A stretch of 64,000 bases of DNA from Chlamydiales bacterium STE3 (GTDB lineage Bacteria > Chlamydiota > Chlamydiia > Chlamydiales > Parachlamydiaceae): contig VKHO01000048.1 of NCBI GenBank assembly GCA_011125455.1, positions 1-64,000 on the forward strand, in the 5' to 3' direction. A program made the position numbers and the translations under genes. The notes beneath the pieces were generated by a model that made no database searches, was not told where the DNA came from, and saw only the letters and a program-made list of their open reading frames with translations. This document shows, one piece after another, positions 7,509 to 15,966 of this stretch (position 1 is the stretch's first letter; each line of letters opens with the position of its first letter).

Positions 7509-9098
7509 ATGAATTCTCTCATCAGCGATCCCTTTATTCAGGCAAAACTGAATCCTCTTTATCTCGAGGAATTAAAAAGCATTCAAAAGAATCTATCTGG
7601 GCTTGCAGGGGAAAAGCAAATCTTTGCAGAAAAAAATCTTATTCTCTTCACTTTTCAAAAACTTTTCCAACCTCTTTATTTCAAATTGCCCATGAAAATT
7701 GAGGGAACTGTTTTTTTAATGAGCTCAATTTCTTCGGACGGAATCGGTGATTTTATTGCTCTTCATAAGTGCGCACGCTTTTTAAAAAACCATTATCCCT
7801 CTCTTGACCTTCAAGTCGCTTACACCTATTCAAGACAATTGCCGGATTTGGCAACAAACTATCCAAATCATGCCTTCTATGATCCTACCTATTTGATCGA
7901 AGCGATTGTTGAAGGCGTGGAAATACCTAACTATGATGATGAACTTCATCGCTTGAAAAAGGAACTCATTGATCATCAAAACGACCATACATTGATCCAA
8001 AAAAAAAGCCCTTACGCAGCTCTTGCTATTGAGGAATTATGTGATGCTACCATAAAACAAATTCTCCATTACGAGGAGCTGGATTGTCTAAAGCAAAAGG
8101 GAAAAAGCTTTTACAAGAAGCTGATTGAAAGTAGGGCGATCATCCATGTTTCCTTAGCCTTAAATACTTTTGAAAATCCCTTATTAAAGACAAAGTCTAT
8201 CTATTTTTCAGAATCAGGCAACTTTCAAGGTATAGCTAATGCTCTAAACCTTCATTGGTACAGCATGGGCCTACTTCCATTGGAAGAGGGAATTTTTTTA
8301 GAAGAGCCCCAACAATCTTCATCGTTAGGAGATCAAGAGTGCAATTGCTTTGTTAGCTACATTACCACCTTAACTTCTGCCAAGCTTACTTTCATTTACC
8401 TTGTTTCTCACCTTCAAAAGCACGTTCAAGAAGATTTAGAAATTATTCTTTATCCATTGACAAGTGAAGAAATAGCTATGCTTGATTTTCCAAAGCTCAG
8501 CCAACTTGGAATCGCAGAAGTTTATATTCACTCCACTGATAATCCTATTTCTAAATTACCGATTTCCCCCAAAGGGAAAAAACTTCATCTAAAGCAATTC
8601 CTTCCTCTGCCCTACGAGAATTTTATCCCTCTTATCAAAAAGAGCCAGTGGATTGTTGGCTGCACAGGAGACCTCTCCTTAAGCGAGTGTTTAAGTTTGC
8701 ATAAGGTTCCCTTTTACGAGATAAGAGAGCATAAGAAGGAAACACTTTTCGCCCTTCTTCGCGTTGCCCAATTTTTTCATTTACAAGCTGTTGTCAGCTT
8801 TCTAAATCTTTTACAGCAAATAGGGGTTTTGGAACCCTTCACCTTGGCCAAAGAAATAGCAGATCTAATTCTCTTAAACACATTTAGAGTTGAATGGGAG
8901 ACATTAGTGAACTATATTAAAAAATTTGCCCGCTTTGAACATGCTTTTTTGGCTATTCTTAATGCATTTTTTCATGAACAGGAAAATCCACAATGGAAAA
9001 AAAGAGAAGAAAAAATCATTTTAAGCTTTCTTGAAGGGGTATCAGCAAGGGAAATTTACGAGCAGGTACAAAAAGAAATGGGGAAATCCGCTTCGTAA
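7509..9098 (+). CDS. Large hypothetical protein, possibly GT-B glycosyltransferase-like
   Basis: A 529-aa soluble protein starting at ATG 7509 (an upstream in-frame GTG at 7476 is less likely). No family is recognised with certainty. Two places recall GT-B glycosyltransferases: an early glycine motif SSDGIGDFIALHKCARFL near residues 75-95, like an N-terminal nucleotide-sugar fold, and WIVGCTGDLSLSECLSLHK near residue 390, which resembles the donor-site loop with acidic and Ser residues seen in bacterial and effector GT-B enzymes. No signal peptide or membrane helix is apparent. It stands alone, with its own start about 80 bp after the transporter, and converges with the next gene. The function is inferred only from these short similarities. 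Confidence 0.6.
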   Translation: MNSLISDPFIQAKLNPLYLEELKSIQKNLSGLAGEKQIFAEKNLILFTFQKLFQPLYFKLPMKIEGTVFLMSSISSDGIGDFIALHKCARFLKNHYPSLDLQVAYTYSRQLPDLATNYPNHAFYDPTYLIEAIVEGVEIPNYDDELHRLKKELIDHQNDHTLIQKKSPYAALAIEELCDATIKQILHYEELDCLKQKGKSFYKKLIESRAIIHVSLALNTFENPLLKTKSIYFSESGNFQGIANALNLHWYSMGLLPLEEGIFLEEPQQSSSLGDQECNCFVSYITTLTSAKLTFIYLVSHLQKHVQEDLEIILYPLTSEEIAMLDFPKLSQLGIAEVYIHSTDNPISKLPISPKGKKLHLKQFLPLPYENFIPLIKKSQWIVGCTGDLSLSECLSLHKVPFYEIREHKKETLFALLRVAQFFHLQAVVSFLNLLQQIGVLEPFTLAKEIADLILLNTFRVEWETLVNYIKKFARFEHAFLAILNAFFHEQENPQWKKREEKIILSFLEGVSAREIYEQVQKEMGKSAS

Positions 9099-9131
9099 AT
9101 ACGGCCTGACGAAGCGGAAAAGATTTCCAAG

Positions 9132-9473
9132 CTAGTAGTAGTCATAATAGTAAGGAGTGTAGTCGTAGGAATCATCATATGGGGAGCCGGAATCGTAATA
9201 ATAGTAAGCTGGGCCGCCGTAGAAGCCAACACCCCAACCTCCATAATTTCCATACCATCCGCCGCCATCCCAATCCCTATGGTGGTGGTCTCCCCAGCCT
9301 CTATGATGTCCTCCCCAATCGCCGTGATGGTGACCTCTTCCTCCATGGCCGCTCCGCGCACTTAACTGATCTGCTTTAATTGAAGAAGAGGCGTGTAGAG
9401 CACCCATGAACATAGGAGAAAAGAGCAAAGCGCAAAAAGTTAATGAAAAAGCCCACTTTTTCATCCAATACAT
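9132..9473 (-). CDS. Exported Gly/His/Tyr/Trp-rich small protein
   Basis: A 113-aa protein with a clear signal peptide (KKWAFSLTFCALLFSPMFMG, likely cleavage after an Ala-rich AL-HA site near residue 28). The mature part is strikingly biased: HGGRGHHHGDWGGHHRGW, then glycine-rich stretches with Trp and Tyr, ending in YYYDYY. A strong GGGGGA ribosome-binding site lies before the ATG at 9473. Such His/Gly/Tyr-rich exported proteins may bind metal or form flexible surface layers; neither is proven here. It converges with the 7509 gene, whose stop is 33 bp away. The bias is not a translation artefact, because the signal peptide and Shine-Dalgarno are in the same frame. Confidence 0.75.
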   Translation of the reverse strand: MYWMKKWAFSLTFCALLFSPMFMGALHASSSIKADQLSARSGHGGRGHHHGDWGGHHRGWGDHHHRDWDGGGWYGNYGGWGVGFYGGPAYYYYDSGSPYDDSYDYTPYYYDYY

Positions 9474-10336
9474 AATATCCCCCTGGTAACTTATTTAGGA
9501 GCAAAAGGATTGAATCTGGAAGAGAAAAGAAAACTTTCTTACATTTTTATTATAATTTTTAAAGAAGCGAAAGTCAATTTGGGAAATCTTTTATAAAGCC
9601 GAAAAACAATCTAATCATCTAAAGATTAGAGACTTAAATTTAAATATTCATCTCTTATCAAAGAAGAAATAATTAATATTTTGTTATTGAAAGTAATGCT
9701 AAGATTATAAAGTTAAATAACCTGAATAATAGCTGCCCTTATGTTATCCCCTCCCTAACTTTTACTTAAGGTCAACAGCATAGGGTTAGATAAAGCACAT
9801 CTCTCCTTGTTCACTCAGTTGTAATAGGATTATTTACAGAAGGAGTAGGCAAGATAGTCTATGTTTATGCCAAGGCCGCAGGGTATAAAATAAAATGTAT
9901 TTGCTAGCTACCATCTTCATTAAAGAAACTTAAGCCCCTATGAAGAACAATTGAACCCTTCTATCTTCAGCGAGATAAAATCGGTCTCCTAAAATCCTCA
10001 ACTCTGCAAAGAGAATTTGCCATAATCAAACAAAATGCCGAGTACTATCGCTATTCAAAATATGCATAGAGATTCCTCTTTTTGCAAAGAAAAATTCGAA
10101 GAAATCCATACAATGACAATTTTCTCTGAGAGAATAATAACCGCGTAAAGTATTTTCGAAAGCTGAGTTTTAAAAAAGATTTAGGCTCGCTAAGGTTCTT
10201 TTTGAGCAAAAGATTTCAAATCTTAAAATCCCTGTTAATTGGTCTTTCTGAAAAGAGTAGAAAGCTTTCGTTCCTTGATCATTTCTTAATAACCTTCAAT
10301 TACACTTGTTAATTATAAATAGTTTGAGGTAATTAG
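9474..10336. other. Long gap, possible decayed coding remnant
   Basis: There is no intact gene in these 860 bp. In one plus-strand frame from about 9795 to 10245, only about four stops interrupt roughly 150 codons, fewer than chance at this base composition. Short protein-like stretches such as TEGVGKIVYVYAKAAGYKIK and GLLKSSTLQREFAIIKQNAE appear between the stops. This may be an old pseudogene, but no family is recognised. The part nearest 10336 should hold the promoter of the next gene; no box pair stands out. Confidence 0.25.
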
Positions 10337-11803
10337 ATGCCAGAGATCAGCTTTTTTACTGCACTGCAATATAATCAATCGCATAAAAAGTCGCGCTGCG
10401 AGTTTCTTCTAGAAAAAGTCGATAACTACTTTTACTTAGGAGGAAAGAAGGCCTATGTCCTACAAGATGGAAGAGAAGGAATCGTTTTTTCGCAAGCGAA
10501 CACATCTTGTTTAGAGAAAATTGCGAAAATTACCTCTTATCTGACCATCATCATCCCTGCTATTCTATTGATAACCAAAGGGATTTTACGCTCCCAACAT
10601 CACTTTAAGATCATTGATCCCAAAGAAGAACTTGAACAAGGCATTCATCTAACCGACGATACGGTGCGCAAATTCATAGATCTTCTACCTAAAATCGTGA
10701 ATAAAAAAGAAGACGATGAACTTACCTGGTTATCTCGATCCAAAACTTTAGTTTTTCAGCTTCCAGACTCAGATCTTGTTTTTAAAATGGCTCAACCTTA
10801 CGTGAGTATTTTCCGAGGAGATAAATTATTAAATCCGAATCAACTTATTGAAGAGCGTTTTGCCAATATGGTTAAAGCTAAAGAGATATGCTTGGCTAAC
10901 CAATTGGGCCTTTTAATCATTCCTCAAGCTAAGAAATTTGTCATTTCCACTGTTGATGGAAAAGAATATACCTTTATCGCTGAAGAGAAACTCGCATTCC
11001 AAGCAAACGAAAGCCTCCAAGAAGAAAGCTACTATAAGTTTGCACCAAATTTAAATGAAACAGCTCGTCAACTGGCTATTTTCGTTGTCAAAACTGGATT
11101 CAATGATGTCACTTGGCGCAATATTCCTTTACTAGACGAAGGATTAGAAGAAGATAGACATCTTGCACTTATTGATCTTGAGCACATGGAAAGTCGCGTT
11201 AATGGATTTATTGGGGATCCTAACGGCAGTCGCGGCTTAATTAAATGTTTATCCGAAGAGCAGATTGAGATTGCGATCGCCGAAGCTTTAAAAAGTGGTG
11301 CTATTACAAAAAAAGAAGCAAGCGAAGTAAAAAAGGCTCGCTTGGAAGAGCTTGAGTATGATAAGCAACTACGTAATTATTATGCTAAAAGGGCGATTGT
11401 AACAGGTAAAGAGCCTATTGAGGTTGATTTAGACTCTTTAGATTTAAATTTAGATGATGAGATCGGGGAAGTTAAAATCCCCATCTGGCTGGATGAAGAT
11501 GCCTTTAAATGGCAAACCAAAAGGGTTACACTAAGGGATGTTGCAGAAGAAATTATAACTGAAATCAACCGCTTAATTGAAAATAGTCCTGGTCACGCTT
11601 CAAACAAGGGAAAGCGTTGTGTCCTTCTCGAAACATCAAAGGGCGCTCTTCACCCTTTCTGTAGGCTTGGCTCAAAAAAAGAAGTTTCCTACGAAGAAAA
11701 TGAAAAAAACCTTTGGCTTTATCGAGTCATTCAAGCCCTCGTAGATAAAGGCTACCTATTTAAGCTTGAAGTCAATGGCCAAGGGTACTACGTTCAAGCT
11801 TAA
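10337..11803 (+). CDS. Membrane-anchored protein with divergent kinase-like domain
   Basis: A 488-aa lineage-specific protein with a single hydrophobic helix at residues about 61-82. After it comes a pattern in the order of a protein/aminoglycoside kinase fold. There is a beta-strand Lys in LVFKMA (K150) and a helix with EERF near residue 175. A hinge-like FIAEEKL follows near 217. A catalytic-loop-like FNDVTWRN places D257 and N262 at the exact D-x4-N spacing. LIDLE (D280) stands where DFG would be. The His/Arg before the catalytic Asp is replaced. The last 130 residues are charged and end in a small winged-helix-like stretch. A GAGG site precedes the ATG. It could be a secreted or inclusion-membrane kinase or a pseudokinase; the assignment is from motifs only. 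Confidence 0.7.
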   Translation: MPEISFFTALQYNQSHKKSRCEFLLEKVDNYFYLGGKKAYVLQDGREGIVFSQANTSCLEKIAKITSYLTIIIPAILLITKGILRSQHHFKIIDPKEELEQGIHLTDDTVRKFIDLLPKIVNKKEDDELTWLSRSKTLVFQLPDSDLVFKMAQPYVSIFRGDKLLNPNQLIEERFANMVKAKEICLANQLGLLIIPQAKKFVISTVDGKEYTFIAEEKLAFQANESLQEESYYKFAPNLNETARQLAIFVVKTGFNDVTWRNIPLLDEGLEEDRHLALIDLEHMESRVNGFIGDPNGSRGLIKCLSEEQIEIAIAEALKSGAITKKEASEVKKARLEELEYDKQLRNYYAKRAIVTGKEPIEVDLDSLDLNLDDEIGEVKIPIWLDEDAFKWQTKRVTLRDVAEEIITEINRLIENSPGHASNKGKRCVLLETSKGALHPFCRLGSKKEVSYEENEKNLWLYRVIQALVDKGYLFKLEVNGQGYYVQA

Positions 11804-11834
11804 TGCTTATTAACGAAGACTAATCCTTATTCTA

Positions 11835-11864
11835 AAAGTGCAACCGCTTGATCGGTTGCACTTT
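11835..11864. terminator. Bidirectional terminator
   Basis: A perfect 12-bp inverted repeat, AAAGTGCAACCG and CGGTTGCACTTT, encloses a 6-base loop. It is bounded by A-rich bases on the left and ends in CTTT on the right. It lies exactly between two convergent genes (stops at 11803 and 11884) and can serve both. Confidence 0.8.
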
Positions 11865-11883
11865 CAACAAGGCAGCCTAAAGC

Positions 11884-12873
11884 TTAGCGCGTCTTAAGAA
11901 CTTCTAACATATTATTGATTATTCTTCCTTCACTCAATCCTCTAACTTTTGCAGCAATACGACTTTTTTCTACTTCGCTCTTGACGATTCCATTTAAAGT
12001 AATTGTTTTGGCATCGACCAAAATTCCGATGCTTTTAGACTGAGGAGAAAGTGAGTGATCGCTGGCAATTGCCTGACGAATTTTATCTTCAGCTTGGCTA
12101 TCTTGAGCAGATAGATTTGTTGAGGAAGCCTGGGTGTTGCTCCAATTGCTTGTGGAATTAGAATAGGTATTTTTCTGTTGAGAGCTAGTATAGCTAGGGG
12201 ACTTAGAGTTTCTTTCATTAGCAGCGACAGGTCTAGTGAAGCCTTTCTGGGGTACTTCCACTTTATTACTTACACTCTTAACACCCTTTAATTCTTTAAC
12301 GAGATTGCTTAGGGCGCTTCTAGCCTCTTCCGATGGCAATTTTCCTGAAAGTCTCACACTTCCTTCGTCAATATAGATGGCAATAGCATTGGAATCTACC
12401 TGAGGAAGTTTTTCTGCAATTTGCTGCCTAATCTGGAAACCTAATCTTCTATCTTCATCTGTCGTGAATTTATCGTCATCATTGCCGCGCACAACGCCTT
12501 GGCTTACCATCCGATTGGCAGTTTTCTGGTCCGTGTTCTGCATATTTTGTGTTTTCGACATCTCTTGCGTAGAACGCATATCTTGAGGCGCACTGTTAGG
12601 CTGAGTCATCGTCTCAGTTGGTTGAGAAAAATAGGATTGGCCTTGTGAGGCTGAAGAGGACTGCACGACATAACCTTTTGGATGAGAAGGCTCTGTTCCA
12701 TACACCTGAGGATTAAAGTGATGAGGAGGCGTATCATATTCTTGGGTTTTATAAGTGTTATTTTTATAGCTTGAAGGATAATTATATCCTTTCCCTTGTT
12801 GGTAGTCATCGGCAAGAAGCGTTCCTGTACCGATGAATGAAATAGCTGTTGCTAGTAACATATAGTTCTTCAT
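11884..12873 (-). CDS. Exported protein with two BON domains
   Basis: A 329-aa protein from ATG at 12873, chosen because AGGAG stands 7 bases upstream; an in-frame start 9 codons earlier is less likely. A signal peptide is present (KNYMLLATAISFIGTGTLLA, cleavage near residue 22). Residues about 25-130 are a Gln/Ser/Thr/Tyr-rich, low-complexity linker. Two BON domains follow, at about 138-205 and 262-327, each with the beta-alpha-beta pattern around a central Gly (GSVRLSGKL and KTITLNGIV). BON domains bind phospholipid in periplasmic proteins such as OsmY and DolP. A periplasmic or envelope role is therefore likely, perhaps in stress resistance of the outer membrane. Confidence 0.85.
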   Translation of the reverse strand: MKNYMLLATAISFIGTGTLLADDYQQGKGYNYPSSYKNNTYKTQEYDTPPHHFNPQVYGTEPSHPKGYVVQSSSASQGQSYFSQPTETMTQPNSAPQDMRSTQEMSKTQNMQNTDQKTANRMVSQGVVRGNDDDKFTTDEDRRLGFQIRQQIAEKLPQVDSNAIAIYIDEGSVRLSGKLPSEEARSALSNLVKELKGVKSVSNKVEVPQKGFTRPVAANERNSKSPSYTSSQQKNTYSNSTSNWSNTQASSTNLSAQDSQAEDKIRQAIASDHSLSPQSKSIGILVDAKTITLNGIVKSEVEKSRIAAKVRGLSEGRIINNMLEVLKTR

Positions 12874-13791
12874 AGGTTCTCCTGTTGTTTTTAAAGACAA
12901 TTCAGCCCTTATCTATTCCCACAGCAACTTTGTTGCTGTCAAATCGAACAATCTAAACTTAAGCTTTAGATTGCTTCTTTTTTGAAGAATAAGCCGCGTT
13001 TAAGTTGTCCGAGTTGCTACCCGCATGATTAAAGCAGACTTAAAGTAGAAATTTGGGATAAAGAGCAGTTAACCTCTACTGTTTTAAACGGTTAGCTTCC
13101 TGTTTCTTCAAAATCTAGTGCGTTGTTTTAAACCTTCCAACCGGGACCAACGCTCACATTTCAAAGAGGAAGAAGCCATACTACTGAGCTAAAAAAACTT
13201 TCGCCTTAAAAGTGATTTTTAAAGCGAAAAGCACTTGTGGCTTTAGTTTTAAATTGGTAGCTCAGAAGTCATTATAGAGCTTTACTTTAAATTGAATCAT
13301 GCAGGTCAAAGAATAGCTGTCAAACATTTTTTTAAATTAAAACGATTTATTAATGACAAAAGCCATCTATAAAATTAGCTTATGTTTAATAATGTGAAAT
13401 CAAAAGTTTAATCTTCCTTGCTAGACAGAAGTGAGTAATTCTTATTTATCCCCCTAGCCTATTTATTTCATGTTAACAACAAAACTCCCGCCAACGTTTA
13501 TTGAAACCAGCTATGACATCTAAACAGCAAAAATGAAAAAAGGGAGGAATCGTAACAAGGGTTTATCTTAAATGAAAAAACCGCAGGCTCTCGTCAATAG
13601 CGATGACGAAAAACAGAATGAAAAAGGCAATTTTTCTCACAAAGATATTTCTTAAGAATTAATAAGCGTACAATGAAATCACTCATTTAACGACTGCTAT
13701 TAGTTTTATATATTCATTAAGAAAATTTTATACAATCTTAATAAGCCAATGACATGTTGATGATTTAAAAATTTCAAAAATAAGGGAACCT
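12874..13791. other. Long non-coding gap with imperfect inverted repeat and a 27-codon ORF
   Basis: About 920 bp without a convincing gene. Visible contents are: the promoter region of the BON gene; an imperfect inverted repeat (ACTACTGAGCTA at 13180-13191 with TAGCTCAGAAGT at 13258-13269, 11 of 12 pairing) that could fold as a long hairpin; and a 27-codon ORF at 13572-13655 behind an AAGGG sequence, which is hydrophilic and may be chance. Nothing else is recognised. Confidence 0.3.
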
Positions 13792-14172
13792 ATGAATATG
13801 AATCTAGATACTAACGGTTTAATCCTCACTTTATATAGCTGTGGGCCAGCACAGATTGTTGGCATCCCCGCCACTTTAGTGACTGGGGTCATGGGTTTGA
13901 CTGCGCCAATTTTTAAAGCATTTGGTCAACTCAAAATTCGACGTCTAGAAGCTAAAATTCATAAAGAAACAAACAACCCTCTTAACGATTGGCAAAAAAC
14001 AGAAGAACTAGATCAGAAGTTAATTCTTGTTAAAAAAACACGAAAAGAAGCTTGGGAAGTTAAGGACTACTTTAGAAATTGCGGCTTTTTTATTTTATCC
14101 ATGATCCCTGTTGGAGGCGCCATTCTAGCAAGAAAAATCGGTGTTTGCCCTTCGATGTTCAAGAATGGTTGA
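13792..14172 (+). CDS. Small hypothetical membrane protein
   Basis: A 126-aa protein of no recognised family. There are two hydrophobic stretches, residues about 20-45 (QIVGIPATLVTGVMGLTAP) and 93-112 (FFILSMIPVGGAILARKIG). A charged, probably helical region of about 45 residues lies between them. The second stretch shares the pattern hydrophobic-IP-Gly with other unknown proteins of this window. AAGGGA stands 5 bases before the ATG. Membrane insertion by two helices with the charged part on one side is likely. The wide spacing of the helices differs from the tight bilobed hydrophobic domain of classical chlamydial Inc proteins. Confidence 0.6.
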   Translation: MNMNLDTNGLILTLYSCGPAQIVGIPATLVTGVMGLTAPIFKAFGQLKIRRLEAKIHKETNNPLNDWQKTEELDQKLILVKKTRKEAWEVKDYFRNCGFFILSMIPVGGAILARKIGVCPSMFKNG

Positions 14173-14327
14173 TTACATGGCGAATCTATTTCCTTAACCA
14201 TTCATACCAGTAATAAGCCATGTGGATTAAAACGCATAGCCCAAGAACTTTAAAATTTGTTAAATGTTTGGTGAGATGTCCTCTCGAATAGGGTTTCAAA
14301 AGGGGAAAATTAGTCCTAAGGGAAAGC

Positions 14328-14525
14328 TTATTTTGAGGGAGCCAGTTTGTTATCGAACTGATCGCTAGGCAAAGGCACCCCTTTGATAACTTTTAACAAG
14401 AAACGCTCCAAAATTGTTTGAGAATCAATATCACTGTGAGCTCTCTGACTAACGAAATATTACAACGAAGTTAAATAGGCTTTTAGTATCTCCTTTGTTT
14501 CCTCATTTATGAAAATAGCACAATC
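14328..14525 (-). pseudogene. Decayed gene remnant, one internal stop
   Basis: On the minus strand one frame runs for about 66 codons, interrupted by a single TAA at 14460-14462, and ends with TAA at 14328-14330. The translated text looks protein-like on both sides of the stop: EETKEILKAYLTSL before and SQTILERFLLKVIKGVPLP after. No start codon or ribosome-binding site is present. It lies 25 bp downstream of the stop of the 14551 gene and could be the former tail of that gene or of a lost neighbour. Confidence 0.4.
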
Positions 14526-14550
14526 TCATCAAATGGACGCTGTAATAATT

Positions 14551-15237
14551 TTATTCCGTCTCAGTACTCTCTCCTATTATTAAAGCAGAAGCGCATGCCG
14601 TGATCGCCGTGTCCAATTGGGAAAGGATCGGATCTATTTGAGGAGCCTCTTCGCCCAAATCTTCAGGAATTAAATTATCCGGCAATTTACTTAGCTCTTC
14701 GATAATAGATTCTGAAACGAACTCTTCACGCGCTTGCCTATAATCTCCCAGACTATCTTTCAATTCTTGTAAAAATAGCCTTGGATCAATGTTTTGATTT
14801 AATTCATCTTCTATTGTTTGAGAACTCGATTTTGTTGCAGTAAATTTTGTTATTAAATCTTGAACCCTCCTTAGAGTCTCCTCAGACAGAATTGAATATT
14901 CATTATCTAAGCTCTCCAATTGATTCTGTAAATTTATTTTTAAATGTTTAAGTCCATCTATCAATTCATCAAAGGATTTTAAACTATTCCCTGTTTGCTG
15001 ATTTTTAAACTCGTAGAAGTTTTGAAGTTGCTTATTAATTTTTTTCAATTCAACACAAGAATTTTTGAAAAAAAGGTCGCATAACTTAAGGTACTCTAGT
15101 GTTGAAAAAAGTTCATTATTCACATTCTCATTTTTGAAACTTTCTAAATCCTCCAAAGACTCTAACCACTCTGTTTCCATTTTTTGGAGTTTTTCCTTTT
15201 CTTGATTTAAATCAGGAAAGTCGTTGCTATGTGTCAT
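14551..15237 (-). CDS. Hypothetical coiled-coil protein
   Basis: A 228-aa acidic, Leu/Glu/Lys-rich protein, predicted to be almost all helical with coiled-coil character from residue 10 to about 180. It has no signal peptide and no membrane helix. AGGAG precedes the ATG at 15237 at good spacing, which supports expression. No catalytic motif or family is recognised. Its setting among other lineage-specific genes and decayed remnants suggests an accessory, perhaps host-interaction, protein, but this is context only. Confidence 0.65.
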   Translation of the reverse strand: MTHSNDFPDLNQEKEKLQKMETEWLESLEDLESFKNENVNNELFSTLEYLKLCDLFFKNSCVELKKINKQLQNFYEFKNQQTGNSLKSFDELIDGLKHLKINLQNQLESLDNEYSILSEETLRRVQDLITKFTATKSSSQTIEDELNQNIDPRLFLQELKDSLGDYRQAREEFVSESIIEELSKLPDNLIPEDLGEEAPQIDPILSQLDTAITACASALIIGESTETE

Positions 15238-15966
15238 TTAATTCTCCTGTGAATAAAATTCTATATTTTCATCGCAACATATCTTCCAATATAGAACAAG
15301 ATCATACTTTTTTGGAGAAAAACTTTTTGATGCCTCCAAACTCTTATGCGAGCGTTGAAAGGAAGCCCCCTCACCTATACCACATGAATATAAAAATTTT
15401 GTGGATATCTATCCGATCTGAAACTTTGGCGATCTTTAAAGAAAAAATACAGACTCTATTGGCCACATTCCAATTGAGGTCTAAAATTTTACTTTGCCTC
15501 AAAGCCCTTGGCAAGCGTCAAAAAATTTCCCCTAAATTAGGCTCGATCATAATTAACCTATTGTCAATAATCCAGCGTAATTGATGGCATACATTAGGTC
15601 AAAGATGCCGGCATAGCGATTGGAAGTAACAAGCCGCCTCTCAACCTTTTTCTCTTGCTATTGTGAGCCGTACGAGCACATAGGTCTCGAGAGGAATTTT
15701 CCACTAGCCAGAAGACAAATATCATTTTTTAACAGCTATAATGTTCTCATTCCCAGTTAATTCAAAGCGCTCGACAATTGCCGAAACAGTACTGCAAACT
15801 TTATCCCCCGCTATTTCCTTAATCCAAACGCAACTAAACCAACTATTAGAATACTCTTGCCTTTATTAAATTTTCAAAGTAATATATTTTCCTAACTACC
15901 GCACACCGCAATAATTTATCTATTAGCAGTCAAAGTCTGTAATATTACTAAATAGGTCTTAAACGT
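15238..15966. other. Gap with doubtful ORF and coding-like remnant
   Basis: About 730 bp without a gene I can support. A plus-strand frame (15231-15584, GTG start) is open for 117 codons, but it overlaps the start of the previous gene head to head, has no ribosome-binding site and no recognisable content. On the minus strand about 15570-15720, several frames give protein-like text, for example ERRLVTSNRYAGIFDLMY, but each is short or carries a stop. The region may be the eroded end of a lost gene. Confidence 0.25.

Noticed and set aside
9056-9361. Thr/Ile/Met-rich minus-strand ORF
   Set aside because: Out-of-frame shadow of the His/Gly/Tyr-rich gene, without signal peptide or ribosome-binding site.
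13120-13205. tRNA-like text on the minus strand (AGCTCAGTAGTATGG)
   Set aside because: It recalls a D-arm, but no acceptor, anticodon or T stem can be formed, so it is not a tRNA and probably not a tRNA pseudogene.
15231-15584. 117-codon plus-strand ORF
   Set aside because: GTG start without ribosome-binding site, overlaps the start of a better supported gene on the other strand, and the translation has no recognisable features.
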